Assembly (NCBI GenBank): GCA_944368925.1
Contig: CALVXG010000004.1
Coordinates: forward strand, 1 to 64,000
DNA from: an uncultured Clostridia bacterium
GTDB taxonomy: Bacteria; Bacillota; Clostridia; Christensenellales; Borkfalkiaceae
Direction of reading: 5' to 3'
Length of the DNA: 64,000 bases
This document shows, one piece after another, positions 41,398-50,450 of this stretch (the stretch's first letter is position 1; the number at the start of each line of letters is the position of its first letter). The notes below the pieces were generated by a model. It did no database searches and was not told where the DNA came from. It saw only the letters and a list, made by a program, of their open reading frames with translations. The position numbers were made by a program, and so were the translations under genes.

Positions 41398-44265
41398 ATG
41401 GGACTTATAAACTACATGTTTAACAGCGACGGGCGCCGCAGCCTGAAAAAGCTGGATAAAATGGCGAGCCGTGTCGAAGCGCTCGAACCCAAGTATGCGG
41501 TGATGACGGACGCGCAGCTGCGCAGTCAGACGAACGTCCTCAAAGACCGTCTCAAAGCGGGCGAAACGCTGGACGACATTCTCTACGATGCGTTCGCACT
41601 CGTGCGCGAGGCGGCATGGCGCGTACTTAAACTCAAACATTATCATGTCCAGATCATCGGCGGTATCTGTCTGCACCAGGGGCGTATCGCGGAAATGAAG
41701 ACAGGTGAAGGCAAGACGCTGGTCGCAACGCTTCCCGCGTACCTCAACGCATTGGCGGGCAAGGGTGTGCATATCGTGACGGTCAACGATTATCTTGCCA
41801 AGCGTGACGCGGAATGGATGGGAAAAGTGCATAAGTTCCTGGGCCTTACGGTCGGCGTGGTCGTGCCGGGCATGGACGACGCGCAAAAGCAGGTCGCGTA
41901 CAACTGCGACATCACCTATGCGACCAACAACGAACTCGGGTTCGATTACCTGCGTGACAATCTGAAAACGGATCTCAAACGCATGGTGCAGCGCGATCTG
42001 GATTTTGCGATCGTCGACGAAGTGGACTCCATTCTCATCGACGAAGCGAGGACGCCGCTCATTATTTCGGGCAAGGGCGACAAATCCAGCGAACTGTACG
42101 AGCGCGTAGATAAATTCGTGCGCACGCTCGAAGGCGGTTTCGACGACGAGGGCGCGCAGGGTGAGGAGGATAAGGACTCCAAAAAGAAGCGCAAGAAGGC
42201 GGCGGAAGAGGAAGAGCCGGAAGAGGAATCCAAGTACGGCGATTACGACGACATTGCCAAGGGCGCGAAGTACGGCGACTGGGATTACGTGATCGACCGC
42301 AAAGACCGCACCGTGCAGATCACGGAAAAGGGCGCGGCGAAGGCGGAGCGTTTCTTCAACATCGAGAATTTGGGCGACATCGAGAATGCGTCGCTCAACC
42401 ATCATATTCAGCAGGCGCTCAAAGCGCACAAGCTGTTCCATCGCGACGAGGACTATATCGTAAACGACGACGAAGTGATCATCGTCGACGAATTTACCGG
42501 CCGACTGATGATCGGGCGCCGTTATTCGGACGGCCTGCATCAGGCGATCGAGGCGAAGGAAGGCGTGAAAGTCCGCAACGAGAACAAGACGTATGCGACG
42601 ATCACCTTCCAGAACTTTTTCCGTCTTTACAAAAAGCTGTCGGGCATGACCGGTACGGCGAAGACGGAAGAGGGCGAATTCCGTACCATTTATTCGCTGG
42701 ACGTATTGGAGATCCCGACGAACCGTCCCGTGATCCGCAAGGACATGCCGGATGCGGTGTATGCGACGGTAGACGGGAAAAAGCGTGCGCTTTTGAAAGA
42801 GATCACCGAGCGTCACGAAAAAGGGCAGCCTATGCTGATCGGTACGGCGACGGTCGAAAAGAGTGAAGAGATCGCGAAGATGCTGCGCAAGAACGGCATC
42901 AAGCACAACATTTTGAACGCGAAGAACCATGAACGCGAAGCGGAGATCGTGGCGCAGGCGGGACGCCTGGGCGCGGTAACGATCGCGACGAACATGGCGG
43001 GCCGCGGCACGGATATCCTGCTGGGCGGCAACCCCGAATACCTTGCCAAGAAGCGCATGCGCGAAGAGGGCGTGGAGCACGAAATGATCGAGCTTGCGAC
43101 GTCGTATGCGGAATTGGAGGGCGAAGCGGAAGAACAGCGCAAGAAATACCGCGCCATGTACGATGAGCTGTACGCGAAGTACAAGGCGGAAACGGATGCG
43201 GAAAAGGAAGCGGTGGTCAAAGCGGGCGGCCTGTGCATTCTGGGTACGGAGCGCCACGAATCCAGGCGTATCGACAACCAGCTGCGCGGCCGAAGCGGAC
43301 GTCAGGGCGACCCGGGCGAATCCATCTTCTTCATTTCGCTGGAAGACGATCTCATCAAGCGTTTCGGCGGCGACCGTCTGAAGCGGATTTACAGCGTATT
43401 CTGTAAGGACGAAGATACCTGCCTGCAATCGCGCATGCTTTCGCGCGGGATCGAAAACGCGCAGAAGGCGATCGAGGGCAGGAACTTCGGTATCCGTAAA
43501 AATGTCTTGCAGTACGACGACGTGATGAACAAACAGCGTGAAGTCATGTACGCGGAGCGCATGAAGGTGCTCAAAGGCGAAGACGTGCACGGGCAGGTCG
43601 TCAAGTTTATCCCCGATTTCGTGCGCAAAGTCGTGTCCGAAGCGGTCAACATCGACGAAATGCCCGAAAAATGGGATGCGGCCGTGCTCAACCGCGCTTT
43701 GGAAAACCGTTTGCTGCCCGAAGGGAGCAACTTTATCACGCAGGAAAAACTCAACCGCTGGGACGTGGATACGGCGCTCGATAAGATCACGAAAGCGACC
43801 GAAAAGGCGTACGAACAGAAGATCGTCGACGTCAAAGAGGAACTCGGCATCGATTATTCGGACGTGGAGCGCAGATTCCTTTTGATGAACGTGGACAGAA
43901 ACTGGATCGATCAGATCGACGCGATGGACCAGCTGCGCAAAGGTATCGGCCTGCGCGCATACGGAAACGTCGACCCCGTCATCGCCTACAAGCAGGAAGG
44001 CTATGAAATGTTCGACGAAATGACCGAGCGCATCCGCAGCAACACGATCGCCATGCTCTTAAAAGTGCGTATCGAAGTCAGCCGTCCGATGGTGCAGCCG
44101 ATCGAGGCGCCCAAAGCGGTCACGGAAAACCAGCAGCTCACGACGAATTCGCCCGAAGGTGCTTCCAAGCCTGCCATGCATACGCAAAAGACTCCGGGCC
44201 GTAACGATCCCTGCCCTTGCGGCAGCGGCAAAAAATACAAGAACTGCTGCGGTAAAAATGTATAA
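41398..44265 (+). CDS. secA: Preprotein translocase ATPase SecA
   Basis: SecA drives export through SecYEG. The 955 residues contain Walker A GEGKTLVATL (with MKTGEGKT), the DEVD box DEVDSILIDEARTPLIISG, the preprotein cross-linking and helical wing regions, NMAGRGTDILLGGNPEYLA, and at the C-terminus the SEC-C zinc motif CPCGSGKKYKNCCGK. Between the FVRTL element and DYVIDRKDR (about residues 247-290) there is a charged insertion, DKDSKKKRKKAAEEEEPEEE, absent from shorter family members. A GGGGAGCAGG stretch precedes the ATG. Confidence 0.98.
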   Translation: MGLINYMFNSDGRRSLKKLDKMASRVEALEPKYAVMTDAQLRSQTNVLKDRLKAGETLDDILYDAFALVREAAWRVLKLKHYHVQIIGGICLHQGRIAEMKTGEGKTLVATLPAYLNALAGKGVHIVTVNDYLAKRDAEWMGKVHKFLGLTVGVVVPGMDDAQKQVAYNCDITYATNNELGFDYLRDNLKTDLKRMVQRDLDFAIVDEVDSILIDEARTPLIISGKGDKSSELYERVDKFVRTLEGGFDDEGAQGEEDKDSKKKRKKAAEEEEPEEESKYGDYDDIAKGAKYGDWDYVIDRKDRTVQITEKGAAKAERFFNIENLGDIENASLNHHIQQALKAHKLFHRDEDYIVNDDEVIIVDEFTGRLMIGRRYSDGLHQAIEAKEGVKVRNENKTYATITFQNFFRLYKKLSGMTGTAKTEEGEFRTIYSLDVLEIPTNRPVIRKDMPDAVYATVDGKKRALLKEITERHEKGQPMLIGTATVEKSEEIAKMLRKNGIKHNILNAKNHEREAEIVAQAGRLGAVTIATNMAGRGTDILLGGNPEYLAKKRMREEGVEHEMIELATSYAELEGEAEEQRKKYRAMYDELYAKYKAETDAEKEAVVKAGGLCILGTERHESRRIDNQLRGRSGRQGDPGESIFFISLEDDLIKRFGGDRLKRIYSVFCKDEDTCLQSRMLSRGIENAQKAIEGRNFGIRKNVLQYDDVMNKQREVMYAERMKVLKGEDVHGQVVKFIPDFVRKVVSEAVNIDEMPEKWDAAVLNRALENRLLPEGSNFITQEKLNRWDVDTALDKITKATEKAYEQKIVDVKEELGIDYSDVERRFLLMNVDRNWIDQIDAMDQLRKGIGLRAYGNVDPVIAYKQEGYEMFDEMTERIRSNTIAMLLKVRIEVSRPMVQPIEAPKAVTENQQLTTNSPEGASKPAMHTQKTPGRNDPCPCGSGKKYKNCCGKNV

Positions 44266-44283
44266 AGACAGATCACGTCTTGC

Positions 44284-44313
44284 AAAAAGCGCTCCCAGAC
44301 GGGGGCGCTTTTT
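44284..44313 (+). terminator. Terminator of secA
   Basis: AAAAAGCGCTCC, loop CAGAC, GGGGGCGCTTTTT, placed 18 bases after the secA stop. Confidence 0.88.
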
Positions 44314-44323
44314 AAAAATTTTA

Positions 44324-44352
44324 TTGACATTCCGAAAGATTAGTGATAAAAT
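44324..44352 (+). promoter_or_regulatory. Promoter of the bPH-domain membrane protein gene
   Basis: TTGACA (44324-44329), 17 bases, TAAAAT (44347-44352), just downstream of the secA terminator. Confidence 0.88.
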
Positions 44353-44411
44353 TTTCCTGTGTTTTATAACTTCTTGCATGAGCAAAGGAATAATTTAAAA
44401 GGATTAAAAAT

Positions 44412-45053
44412 ATGTCCGGACTGAATGAAAATTTTTTCAAAATTGACGAAAGCAAAGATTATCGGGAGATCGATTGTATTCTCGCGGAAGGAGAACAGGT
44501 CTTATGGCGCGGAAAGCCGAAAAAGTCGGCGTTTATTCTCAATAAAATTCTGAAAATGCTTCCGATCGCTCTGATCTGGCTATTGTTTGACGGCGGATTT
44601 ATAACAGTTTTATGTATGATGGGGCCGGAGCTTCCCACCCCGGTCATTATCGGTATGTGCGTGTTTTTTCTTTTTCACCTGTTGCCGGTGTGGATCTGGA
44701 TTTCGCACGTGATTACGGCAAACCGCCAGCACAAGAATCTGGAATATGCGTTTACCGATAAACGGATCGTTGTCAAATCGGGAATTGTCGGCATTGATTT
44801 TAAAAACATTTACTATGCCGATATCACGTCTGTGAACCTGAAAGTCGGATTGATAGACAGAATTTGTAAAGTCGGCGATATTTATATTAAGGGGAAAGAG
44901 AGTGCGGCAGTGCTTTACGATCTTGAAAACTGTTATTTTATTGTAAATAAACTGCAGGAGATCGTACTCGACCTTAAAACGGATACATATTTCCCGAACG
45001 ATCTTCGTCCCAAGACCAACCGAGGTTTTCGGACTAAATACACTAAAGAGTAA
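44412..45053 (+). CDS. Membrane protein with bacterial PH domain
   Basis: 213 residues. LAEGEQVLWRGKPKKS opens the protein, two membrane segments follow (about residues 49-70 and 77-99), then a bPH_2-type domain with YAFTDKRIVVKSGIVGIDFK and ADITSVNLKVG. The same TDKR(I)V / TNKRIV strand occurs in the 2123 gene, so the two are distant relatives. The gene is visibly more AT-rich than its neighbours (for example long A and T runs), which could reflect transfer or low expression. No ribosome binding site is strong (AAAAGGATT at 44397). The function is unknown. Confidence 0.78.
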   Translation: MSGLNENFFKIDESKDYREIDCILAEGEQVLWRGKPKKSAFILNKILKMLPIALIWLLFDGGFITVLCMMGPELPTPVIIGMCVFFLFHLLPVWIWISHVITANRQHKNLEYAFTDKRIVVKSGIVGIDFKNIYYADITSVNLKVGLIDRICKVGDIYIKGKESAAVLYDLENCYFIVNKLQEIVLDLKTDTYFPNDLRPKTNRGFRTKYTKE

Positions 45054-45128
45054 ATTTTACGGTGCTGACGGAATTTAAAGGCGTACGGATATGCGTAAAG
45101 CCGAAGTATTCTTGCAGACCGAGTGAAG

Positions 45129-45166
45129 AAAGCCGCCGCAGCGGGCAAGCCCGCTGCGGCGGCTTT
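45129..45166 (+). terminator. Terminator of the bPH gene
   Basis: AAAGCCGCCGCAGCGGG, loop CAAG, with its perfect complement and T5. Confidence 0.92.
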
Positions 45167-45299
45167 TTGATCGGCTGAATTTTTCGGTATATTGGCCGCG
45201 TGGGAGGCGAAACACACTGTGACGTTTCGATTGCGGAGAGCTTTTCGACGGGATTTCTTATCTTTCGGGGTCAGAAAAGCAGGCGCAAGGCGACAATGA

Positions 45300-45329
45300 T
45301 TGACAAATTCTTCCGATATATGGTATAAT
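45300..45329 (+). promoter_or_regulatory. Promoter of prfB
   Basis: TTGACA (45300-45305), 18 bases, TATAAT (45324-45329). The prfB ATG lies 25 bases on, so the leader is short. Confidence 0.9.
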
Positions 45330-45354
45330 CGACAAGATAAAGGAAGAGGTGTAT

Positions 45355-46452
45355 ATGTTTAAAGCGGACGATTACAGATTGCGTGCGAAAGCGCTTTCGG
45401 ATACATTGCAGGAGACGAAAGAGGCGCTGGATATCGATATACTTGTGAAAAAGCTTGCCGAGCTGAAAGCGGAGCAGGAGAAGCCGGAAATCTGGCAGAA
45501 TCTTGAAAAATCCACCAAACTCGGCAGGGAGATCTCCTCGGTGGAGAGCAAGATCAACGCCTATGAAAAGGGAAAGAAGGCGTTGGAAGAGGTAAATTCG
45601 GTCATCGACCTGATTGAGGAGACGGAAGAAGAAGAGTTGGTGCCGGAGCTGGATTCCCTTTTGCACACGGTGGAAGAAGATCTGGAAGACATGCGGATCC
45701 GGACCCTTCTTCGCGGGAAATACGATGCGAACAACGCGCTTTTGACGCTGCATTCGGGCGCGGGCGGTACGGAGAGCTGTGACTGGGTGTCCATGCTGTA
45801 CCGTATGTACACGCGCTATGCGGAGCGCAACGGGTTCAAGGTGACGGAGCTGGATCGCCTTGACGGCGACGAAGCGGGGATCAAGAGCGTAGATTTCAAG
45901 ATCGAAGGCGAAAACGCGTACGGGTATCTGAAAGCGGAGAAAGGGGTGCACAGACTGGTGCGCATATCCCCGTTCGACGCGAACAAGCGCAGGCATACCT
46001 CGTTTGCGTCTTTGGAAGTGATGCCCGAGATCGAGGACGACGGGGACGTGGAGATCCGCAGCGAAGATCTGAAAGTGACGACCTTCCGTTCGTCGGGTGC
46101 GGGCGGCCAGCACATCAACAAGACGGAATCGGCGATCCGTATTCAGCACATTCCGACGGGGATCGTGGTGTCCTGCCAGAACGAGCGTTCGCAGATCCAG
46201 AACCGCGAAATGGCGATGAAGATGCTGCGCAGCAAGCTGATCGAGCTGAAAGAGAGCGAGCGCATCGCCAACGAGCAGAGCATCAAGGGCGAGATCAAAA
46301 AGATCGAGTGGGGCAGTCAGATCCGCAGTTATGTTTTCTGCCCGTATACGCTGGTCAAAGACCACCGCACGGGATACGAAACGGGCAACATTCAGGCGGT
46401 CATGGACGGCGATATCCAGCCGTTTATCATCGATTATCTGAAAAAGAGTTAA
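45355..46452 (+). CDS. prfB: Peptide chain release factor 2, without programmed frameshift
   Basis: RF2 reads UGA and UAA. The start at 45355 (MFKADDYRLRAKALSD) fits AGGAAGAGG at 45341-45349 and gives 365 residues, the length of the complete RF2; a GTG two codons earlier is an alternative. The codon-recognition motif SPF is in RLVRISPFDAN and the hydrolysis motif is SSGAGGQHINKTESAIR. The internal CTT-TGA frameshift site found in many prfB genes at about codon 25 is absent: the frame is continuous. Confidence 0.95.
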   Translation: MFKADDYRLRAKALSDTLQETKEALDIDILVKKLAELKAEQEKPEIWQNLEKSTKLGREISSVESKINAYEKGKKALEEVNSVIDLIEETEEEELVPELDSLLHTVEEDLEDMRIRTLLRGKYDANNALLTLHSGAGGTESCDWVSMLYRMYTRYAERNGFKVTELDRLDGDEAGIKSVDFKIEGENAYGYLKAEKGVHRLVRISPFDANKRRHTSFASLEVMPEIEDDGDVEIRSEDLKVTTFRSSGAGGQHINKTESAIRIQHIPTGIVVSCQNERSQIQNREMAMKMLRSKLIELKESERIANEQSIKGEIKKIEWGSQIRSYVFCPYTLVKDHRTGYETGNIQAVMDGDIQPFIIDYLKKS

Positions 46453-46490
46453 ATCGGCTTTTGAAAAACAGACCGCGTCATACGCGGGAA

Positions 46491-46512
46491 AAAAGGGCGG
46501 TAACGCCCTTTT
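46491..46512 (+). terminator. Terminator of prfB
   Basis: AAAAGGGCG-GTAA-CGCCCTTTT, followed by CGTTTT. Confidence 0.82.
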
Positions 46513-46599
46513 CGTTTTAAAAAGTGAGAAAATCTGCCGCATGGAGAAAAAATACGTTCCGTCCTCGCGCGCATACGGCGCGGCGGAAAAAGGTGTGCC

Positions 46600-47247
46600 A
46601 TGAAAAAATATTTTAAAATATACCGCCGAAAACCCAACAGCATTTTCTTTATCGTGCTGGGCGGCATCTTTGCGGTGTTGGGAGTATTGGCGATCTTTTG
46701 GACAAAGATCCTCGCGCTCGCGGTGGCGTGCATCGCGTTCGGCGTTTTGCTGGCAATTTTGCCGCAGTTCGTGTTGTATGAAAGATATTGGCTGAAAGGG
46801 GAATATCTTTATTACAAAAAGGGTGGAATTCCCTATAAAGTGCGCACGGCGGAGATCGGCGCGGCGGTGTTGTGCATTTACGACGAATACCGCCGCGGGA
46901 AAGGGTTTGTGCCCGCCAAGTTTGCAACGCAAAACGGTGAGGTCTATATCCCCGCTATGGTCTTGCTGCGTTCGGCGGACGAGGGGGAGCTGGATCTTTG
47001 CGACAAGCGCACGGCGGCGGGCATCACTTTCCGAAAGGAAAAGATCACCGACGCGGTTTTGGATTTCGGCTTTCTGGAAGAACTGTGGAAGTCGGGTTTT
47101 TGTGGAAAAGTCTATGTGTTCGAGGATATAGCGGAGCTTTATAAACCCGCACTGGACGAAATTTTTCAGGGCAGCGACAGGGTGATCGTGTACGACAGAC
47201 TGCCGCGGAACAGATTTCCGAAAAACGGAAAATCGTCGAAAAAATAG
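46600..47247 (+). CDS. Two-TM membrane protein of unknown function
   Basis: 215 residues. Two hydrophobic segments (about residues 14-33 and 36-57: IFFIVLGGIFAVLGVLAIF and LALAVACIAFGVLLAILPQF) are followed by a soluble C-terminal part with alternating beta-like strands (WLKGEYLYYKKGGIPYKVRT). It resembles a short PH-like membrane protein in topology but has no clear motif. The start is preceded by GGAAAAAGGTG. The C-terminus is strongly basic. tsaD lies 118 bases downstream. Confidence 0.65.
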   Translation: MKKYFKIYRRKPNSIFFIVLGGIFAVLGVLAIFWTKILALAVACIAFGVLLAILPQFVLYERYWLKGEYLYYKKGGIPYKVRTAEIGAAVLCIYDEYRRGKGFVPAKFATQNGEVYIPAMVLLRSADEGELDLCDKRTAAGITFRKEKITDAVLDFGFLEELWKSGFCGKVYVFEDIAELYKPALDEIFQGSDRVIVYDRLPRNRFPKNGKSSKK

Positions 47248-47365
47248 TGGTACGTATAACGGAATTTGCGCAAAATTCCGTTGCGTGAGGAGATATTGTC
47301 GGCCGTTTCGGCACAAAAAATGTGAAGAAGCGGCATACGCAAGCGAAAAAGGAAGCAGGTGTTTT

Positions 47366-48421
47366 ATGGATTACGGTGCGCGTTTTTCCGAACTGAAATG
47401 CAAAGAGGAGCCGTTGCTGCTCGGGATTGAGAGCTCCTGCGACGAGACGGCTGCCGCCGTGGTGCGCGGAAGGCGGCTTTTGTCCAGCGTGATCTTGTCG
47501 TCGGCGGCGGAGCAGGCAAAATACGGGGGCGTCGTGCCCGAGATCGCCTCGCGCGCGCATACGGACGCGATCGGCGTGGCCGTCCGTTCGGCGCTCGAAC
47601 AGGCAAACGTAAAAAAAGAGGAGCTGGACGCGGTCGCGGTCACCTACGGGGCGGGACTTTTGGGCGCCCTGCTGGTGGGGCTGTCCTTTGCAAAGTCCTT
47701 TGCGTATTCGCTGAACATTCCGCTTTTGGCGGTCAATCATATTCGCGGGCACATGGCGGCGGCGTATCTGACCGACCCGACGCTGGAACCGCCCTTTATC
47801 ACGCTGCTTGCGAGCGGCGGGCATACGGCGATTCTGTATACGAAAAGTTTTACCGAATTTGAGATCTTGGGTTCGACGCGCGACGACGCGGCGGGCGAAG
47901 CGTTCGACAAGGCGGCGCGCGTTTTGGGGCTTCCGTATCCCGGCGGGCCGAACATCGAAAAGCTGGCGGCGCAGGGAAAACCGAACGTTGCGTTTCCGAA
48001 AATGTTCAAGGGAAACGGCTACGATTTTTCGTACAGCGGACTGAAAACGGCGGTCATCAACTACTGTCACACGAAAGAGCAGAAAGGGGAGGAATACAAC
48101 CGCGCGGACGTGGCGGCGTCCTTTCAGTGTGCGGCGTGCGACGTTTTGGCCGAACGCGCCGTTGCGGCGGCGAAGGAGTACGGCTGTAAGATTATTGCGG
48201 CGGGCGGCGGCGTGATCGCGAACGGATATCTGCGCGAAAAGCTCGTCCGTCTTTGCGGGGAAAACGGGCTCCGTGCGGTTTTGCCCGAAAAAAAATACTG
48301 CACGGACAATGCCGCCATGATCGCGGCGGAAGGCCTCGTGCGCTACAAGGCGCGCGATTTTGCCGACCTTTCCGTCAATGCCTGCGCGCACATTCCCCTG
48401 GGCAAAAAAGGAAAACAGTGA
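47366..48421 (+). CDS. tsaD: tRNA threonylcarbamoyladenosine biosynthesis protein TsaD
   Basis: TsaD with TsaB and TsaE makes t6A at position 37 of ANN-decoding tRNAs. The start at 47366 (MDYGARFSELKCKEEPLLLG) has GGAAGCAGG before it; a longer frame adds 27 unlikely residues. Signatures are GIESSCDETAAAVV, the metal motif HIRGHMAAAYL, ASGGHTAILYTKS, DDAAGEAFDKAAR and AGGGVIANGYLREKL, consistent with the ASKHA fold. tsaB and tsaE are not in the window. Confidence 0.96.
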   Translation: MDYGARFSELKCKEEPLLLGIESSCDETAAAVVRGRRLLSSVILSSAAEQAKYGGVVPEIASRAHTDAIGVAVRSALEQANVKKEELDAVAVTYGAGLLGALLVGLSFAKSFAYSLNIPLLAVNHIRGHMAAAYLTDPTLEPPFITLLASGGHTAILYTKSFTEFEILGSTRDDAAGEAFDKAARVLGLPYPGGPNIEKLAAQGKPNVAFPKMFKGNGYDFSYSGLKTAVINYCHTKEQKGEEYNRADVAASFQCAACDVLAERAVAAAKEYGCKIIAAGGGVIANGYLREKLVRLCGENGLRAVLPEKKYCTDNAAMIAAEGLVRYKARDFADLSVNACAHIPLGKKGKQ

Positions 48422-48549
48422 CGCTTTTTTAAAAGGTTTTTTCCTTCTTAAAAAACGCGGCTTTGTTTGTTTTTCCGCATACCGTTTTTAAAAATCGTTG
48501 CAAAACGGGCGGGAAAGCGCATGGTTTTGCTTTGCAGAAAAAATAGTAT

Positions 48550-48672
48550 GCGGCCGCAGACGAACCGTCCGCGGCCGCAAATTTTCAAAAAGGCGGCGCA
48601 GAATGCGCCGCCTTTTTTCGGTTAAACGAGGCGAGGGCGCCTGCAATTTTGCAGGCGCCCTCGCCCTTTCTT
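48550..48672. terminator. Three hairpins in the gap after tsaD
   Basis: 48550-48578: GCGGCCGCAGAC-type stem. 48587-48618: AAAAAGGCGGCGCA-GAA-TGCGCCGCCTTTTTT, an intrinsic terminator. 48630-48668: a 17-bp perfect stem GGCGAGGGCGCCTGCAA with CTTTCTTT after it. The other bases of the 474-base gap show nothing recognisable. Confidence 0.8.
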
Positions 48673-48895
48673 TATAAAGAAAAGCAACAAGTTGCGGGAA
48701 ATGCTATTATATTGAAAATACGCGGACGGGACGTTTTCGGGCGGCAATGGCGGAGGGAAAAACGGCGGGGAAAGCGGGTTGCGGGAAGCCGTGTATATTT
48801 TAAAGCGAACGGGTCAATAATTTGTGCGTGAAATCCGCTGCGCGCACAACGAAAAGATATGGATAAGGCGGCGCGGCTGAAAAAGGAGAAAGCTC

Positions 48896-49330
48896 ATGCG
48901 GGGCAGATGGTTTACGGTGATGGGGGCGCTTGTATTGTCGCTGGTGTTGCTGGCGGTTCCTCAGCTTTTGGATAAGGGGCTCCTGTTTGACGGGGCGCAG
49001 AGCTACACGTTTTATGCGCAGAGCGAAAGTTCGCAGGCGCGCATCGTGCAGGCGGAAGCGTCGGAAGCGTTTGCCGTAAAGTGGGGCATCGCATCGCTGA
49101 CAGGGGAAAGCGCGCGCTATGAAAAGGCGGAAGATGCGTTTGCGCAGGTGAAGAAATACCGCGCAAAGCTGTTGTTTTCGCGCACCGTCGGGGACGTGAC
49201 CGACTACTATTATTATTCTCCCTGCCTGCGCGGCGGCGTGGAGCTGGAAGGGAATTGCGTCAATCTGCACGTTGCGGTGCACGGCGCGTCTGCAAGCATC
49301 GGTTCTCCGCTCATTTTCGGAAGTTACTGA
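48896..49330 (+). CDS. Small exported protein of unknown function
   Basis: 144 residues. An N-terminal hydrophobic segment (FTVMGALVLSLVLLAVPQLL) acts as a signal or anchor; the soluble part is beta-rich with several Tyr (YYYYSPCLRGGVELEGNC). It lies 93 bases before the M23 peptidase gene in the same direction. In spore-formers the SpoIIQ gene neighbours small secreted proteins, but I cannot match this one to a named family. GGAGAAAGCTC precedes the ATG. Confidence 0.6.
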   Translation: MRGRWFTVMGALVLSLVLLAVPQLLDKGLLFDGAQSYTFYAQSESSQARIVQAEASEAFAVKWGIASLTGESARYEKAEDAFAQVKKYRAKLLFSRTVGDVTDYYYYSPCLRGGVELEGNCVNLHVAVHGASASIGSPLIFGSY

Positions 49331-49423
49331 TCAAAAAAATATTTTAAAAAAATTGCGCGGAAGATGTATAAACATCGGAAAAGCGTCAAAAATTCAAATA
49401 TAAAAATTATTTCGGAGGCAATC

Positions 49424-50089
49424 ATGCAAGAAAAGAAACAGGGTGAATCGTCGCCCGTAAAAATCAAACGCAGGAATCTTTATTATGTGCTTGTATCGGC
49501 GTGCGCCCTGATCGTGGCGGCGGCGATCGTTCTGACGGTGATATTCGCGACGCAGGGTGCGCCCGTCGAGAATCCTATCGATCCGGGTCTGGAACAGCCG
49601 GACGATCCGAACGACGGAGAGGACGACTCCGACGTGACGGAAGAGCCGGACGAACCCAGCGACACGGAAGTCGTGTTTTCTGTTCCCGTAAACGACGGGA
49701 CGGTGGCGACGACGTATACTTTCTGGTTTAATTCCACGCTGAACCGCTACAATCTGCATCAGGGCGTCGATTTTAAAGCAGACGCGGGCACGCAGGTCAC
49801 GGCGGCGTACGCGGGGACTGTGGAAAGCGTGACCGACACGCTTTTGGAAGGCGGAAAGGTCGTCATCGATCACGGAAACGGGTTGAAGACGGAATATGCG
49901 TCCATCGACGTCTCCGCTTCTTTAAAAGTCGGAGATTCGGTCAGCCAGGGCGACGTGATCGGAACGGTATCCGCCGCGGCGGACGTCATGGGGAACGAAT
50001 ACAACGAAGGCTCGCATCTGCATTTCGGCGTGTATGAAAACGGCGAAAGCATCGATCCCGTAACGTATCTCGACCTCGACGAAAAATAA
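49424..50089 (+). CDS. M23 (LytM) family peptidase, SpoIIQ-like
   Basis: 221 residues from ATG 49424, with CGGAGG at 49413-49418. A membrane segment (LYYVLVSACALIVAAAIVLT) is at about residues 18-40, then an acidic Pro-rich linker, then the LytM domain: LHQGVDFKADAGTQVTAAYA with the H and D zinc ligands, and SHLHFGVYENGESIDP with HLH. All four metal-linked positions look intact, unlike B. subtilis SpoIIQ. In spore-formers a membrane-anchored M23 protein of this shape works in engulfment; a general cell-wall peptidase is equally possible. Confidence 0.8.
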   Translation: MQEKKQGESSPVKIKRRNLYYVLVSACALIVAAAIVLTVIFATQGAPVENPIDPGLEQPDDPNDGEDDSDVTEEPDEPSDTEVVFSVPVNDGTVATTYTFWFNSTLNRYNLHQGVDFKADAGTQVTAAYAGTVESVTDTLLEGGKVVIDHGNGLKTEYASIDVSASLKVGDSVSQGDVIGTVSAAADVMGNEYNEGSHLHFGVYENGESIDPVTYLDLDEK

Positions 50090-50106
50090 ATCATTCTTCC
50101 TCCTTT

Positions 50107-50374
50107 CGGGCGGAACGGCTGTGCCGTTCCGCCCGATTTCCGCTCAAAAAGGGCGCGGAATCAGAAATAACTGCCCCTCCGCTTTTCTTGAAACTTTTCT
50201 ATATTCTGCGTTTTCCACGCCGTGTGCGTAAAACGGGGATAACTCCCGATGTTTTGCGCTTTATTCGAAAAGACGTTAGGGGGCGCAAAAAGATCGGCGC
50301 ATACAAGAAACGGGCGCGGGAGGGAGTGCAGAGCGGACGGGCGCATTTTTTCGGAAACGGAAAAATGCGCCCGT
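50107..50374. terminator. Terminators between the M23 and radC genes
   Basis: 50107-50135: CGGGCGGAACGGC-TGT-GCCGTTCCGCCCG. 50337-50374: ACGGGCGCATTTTT with AAAAATGCGCCCGT, a 14-bp perfect stem working in both directions. Between them (50140-50335) I see no gene. Confidence 0.75.
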
Positions 50375-50450
50375 TGAAAACATAAAAACTCTGTACAAAA
50401 TCGGGCGGATATGTTAAAATAAAAGAAAACAAACGGGTGAAAGGGAAAAA

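Noticed and set aside
41350-43590. Minus-strand frame of 746 residues over secA
   Set aside because: Antisense shadow with Arg/His/Phe-rich content; secA is certain on the other strand.
45271-47316. Minus-strand frame of 681 residues over prfB and the two-TM gene
   Set aside because: Antisense shadow with no start site and no homologous pattern.
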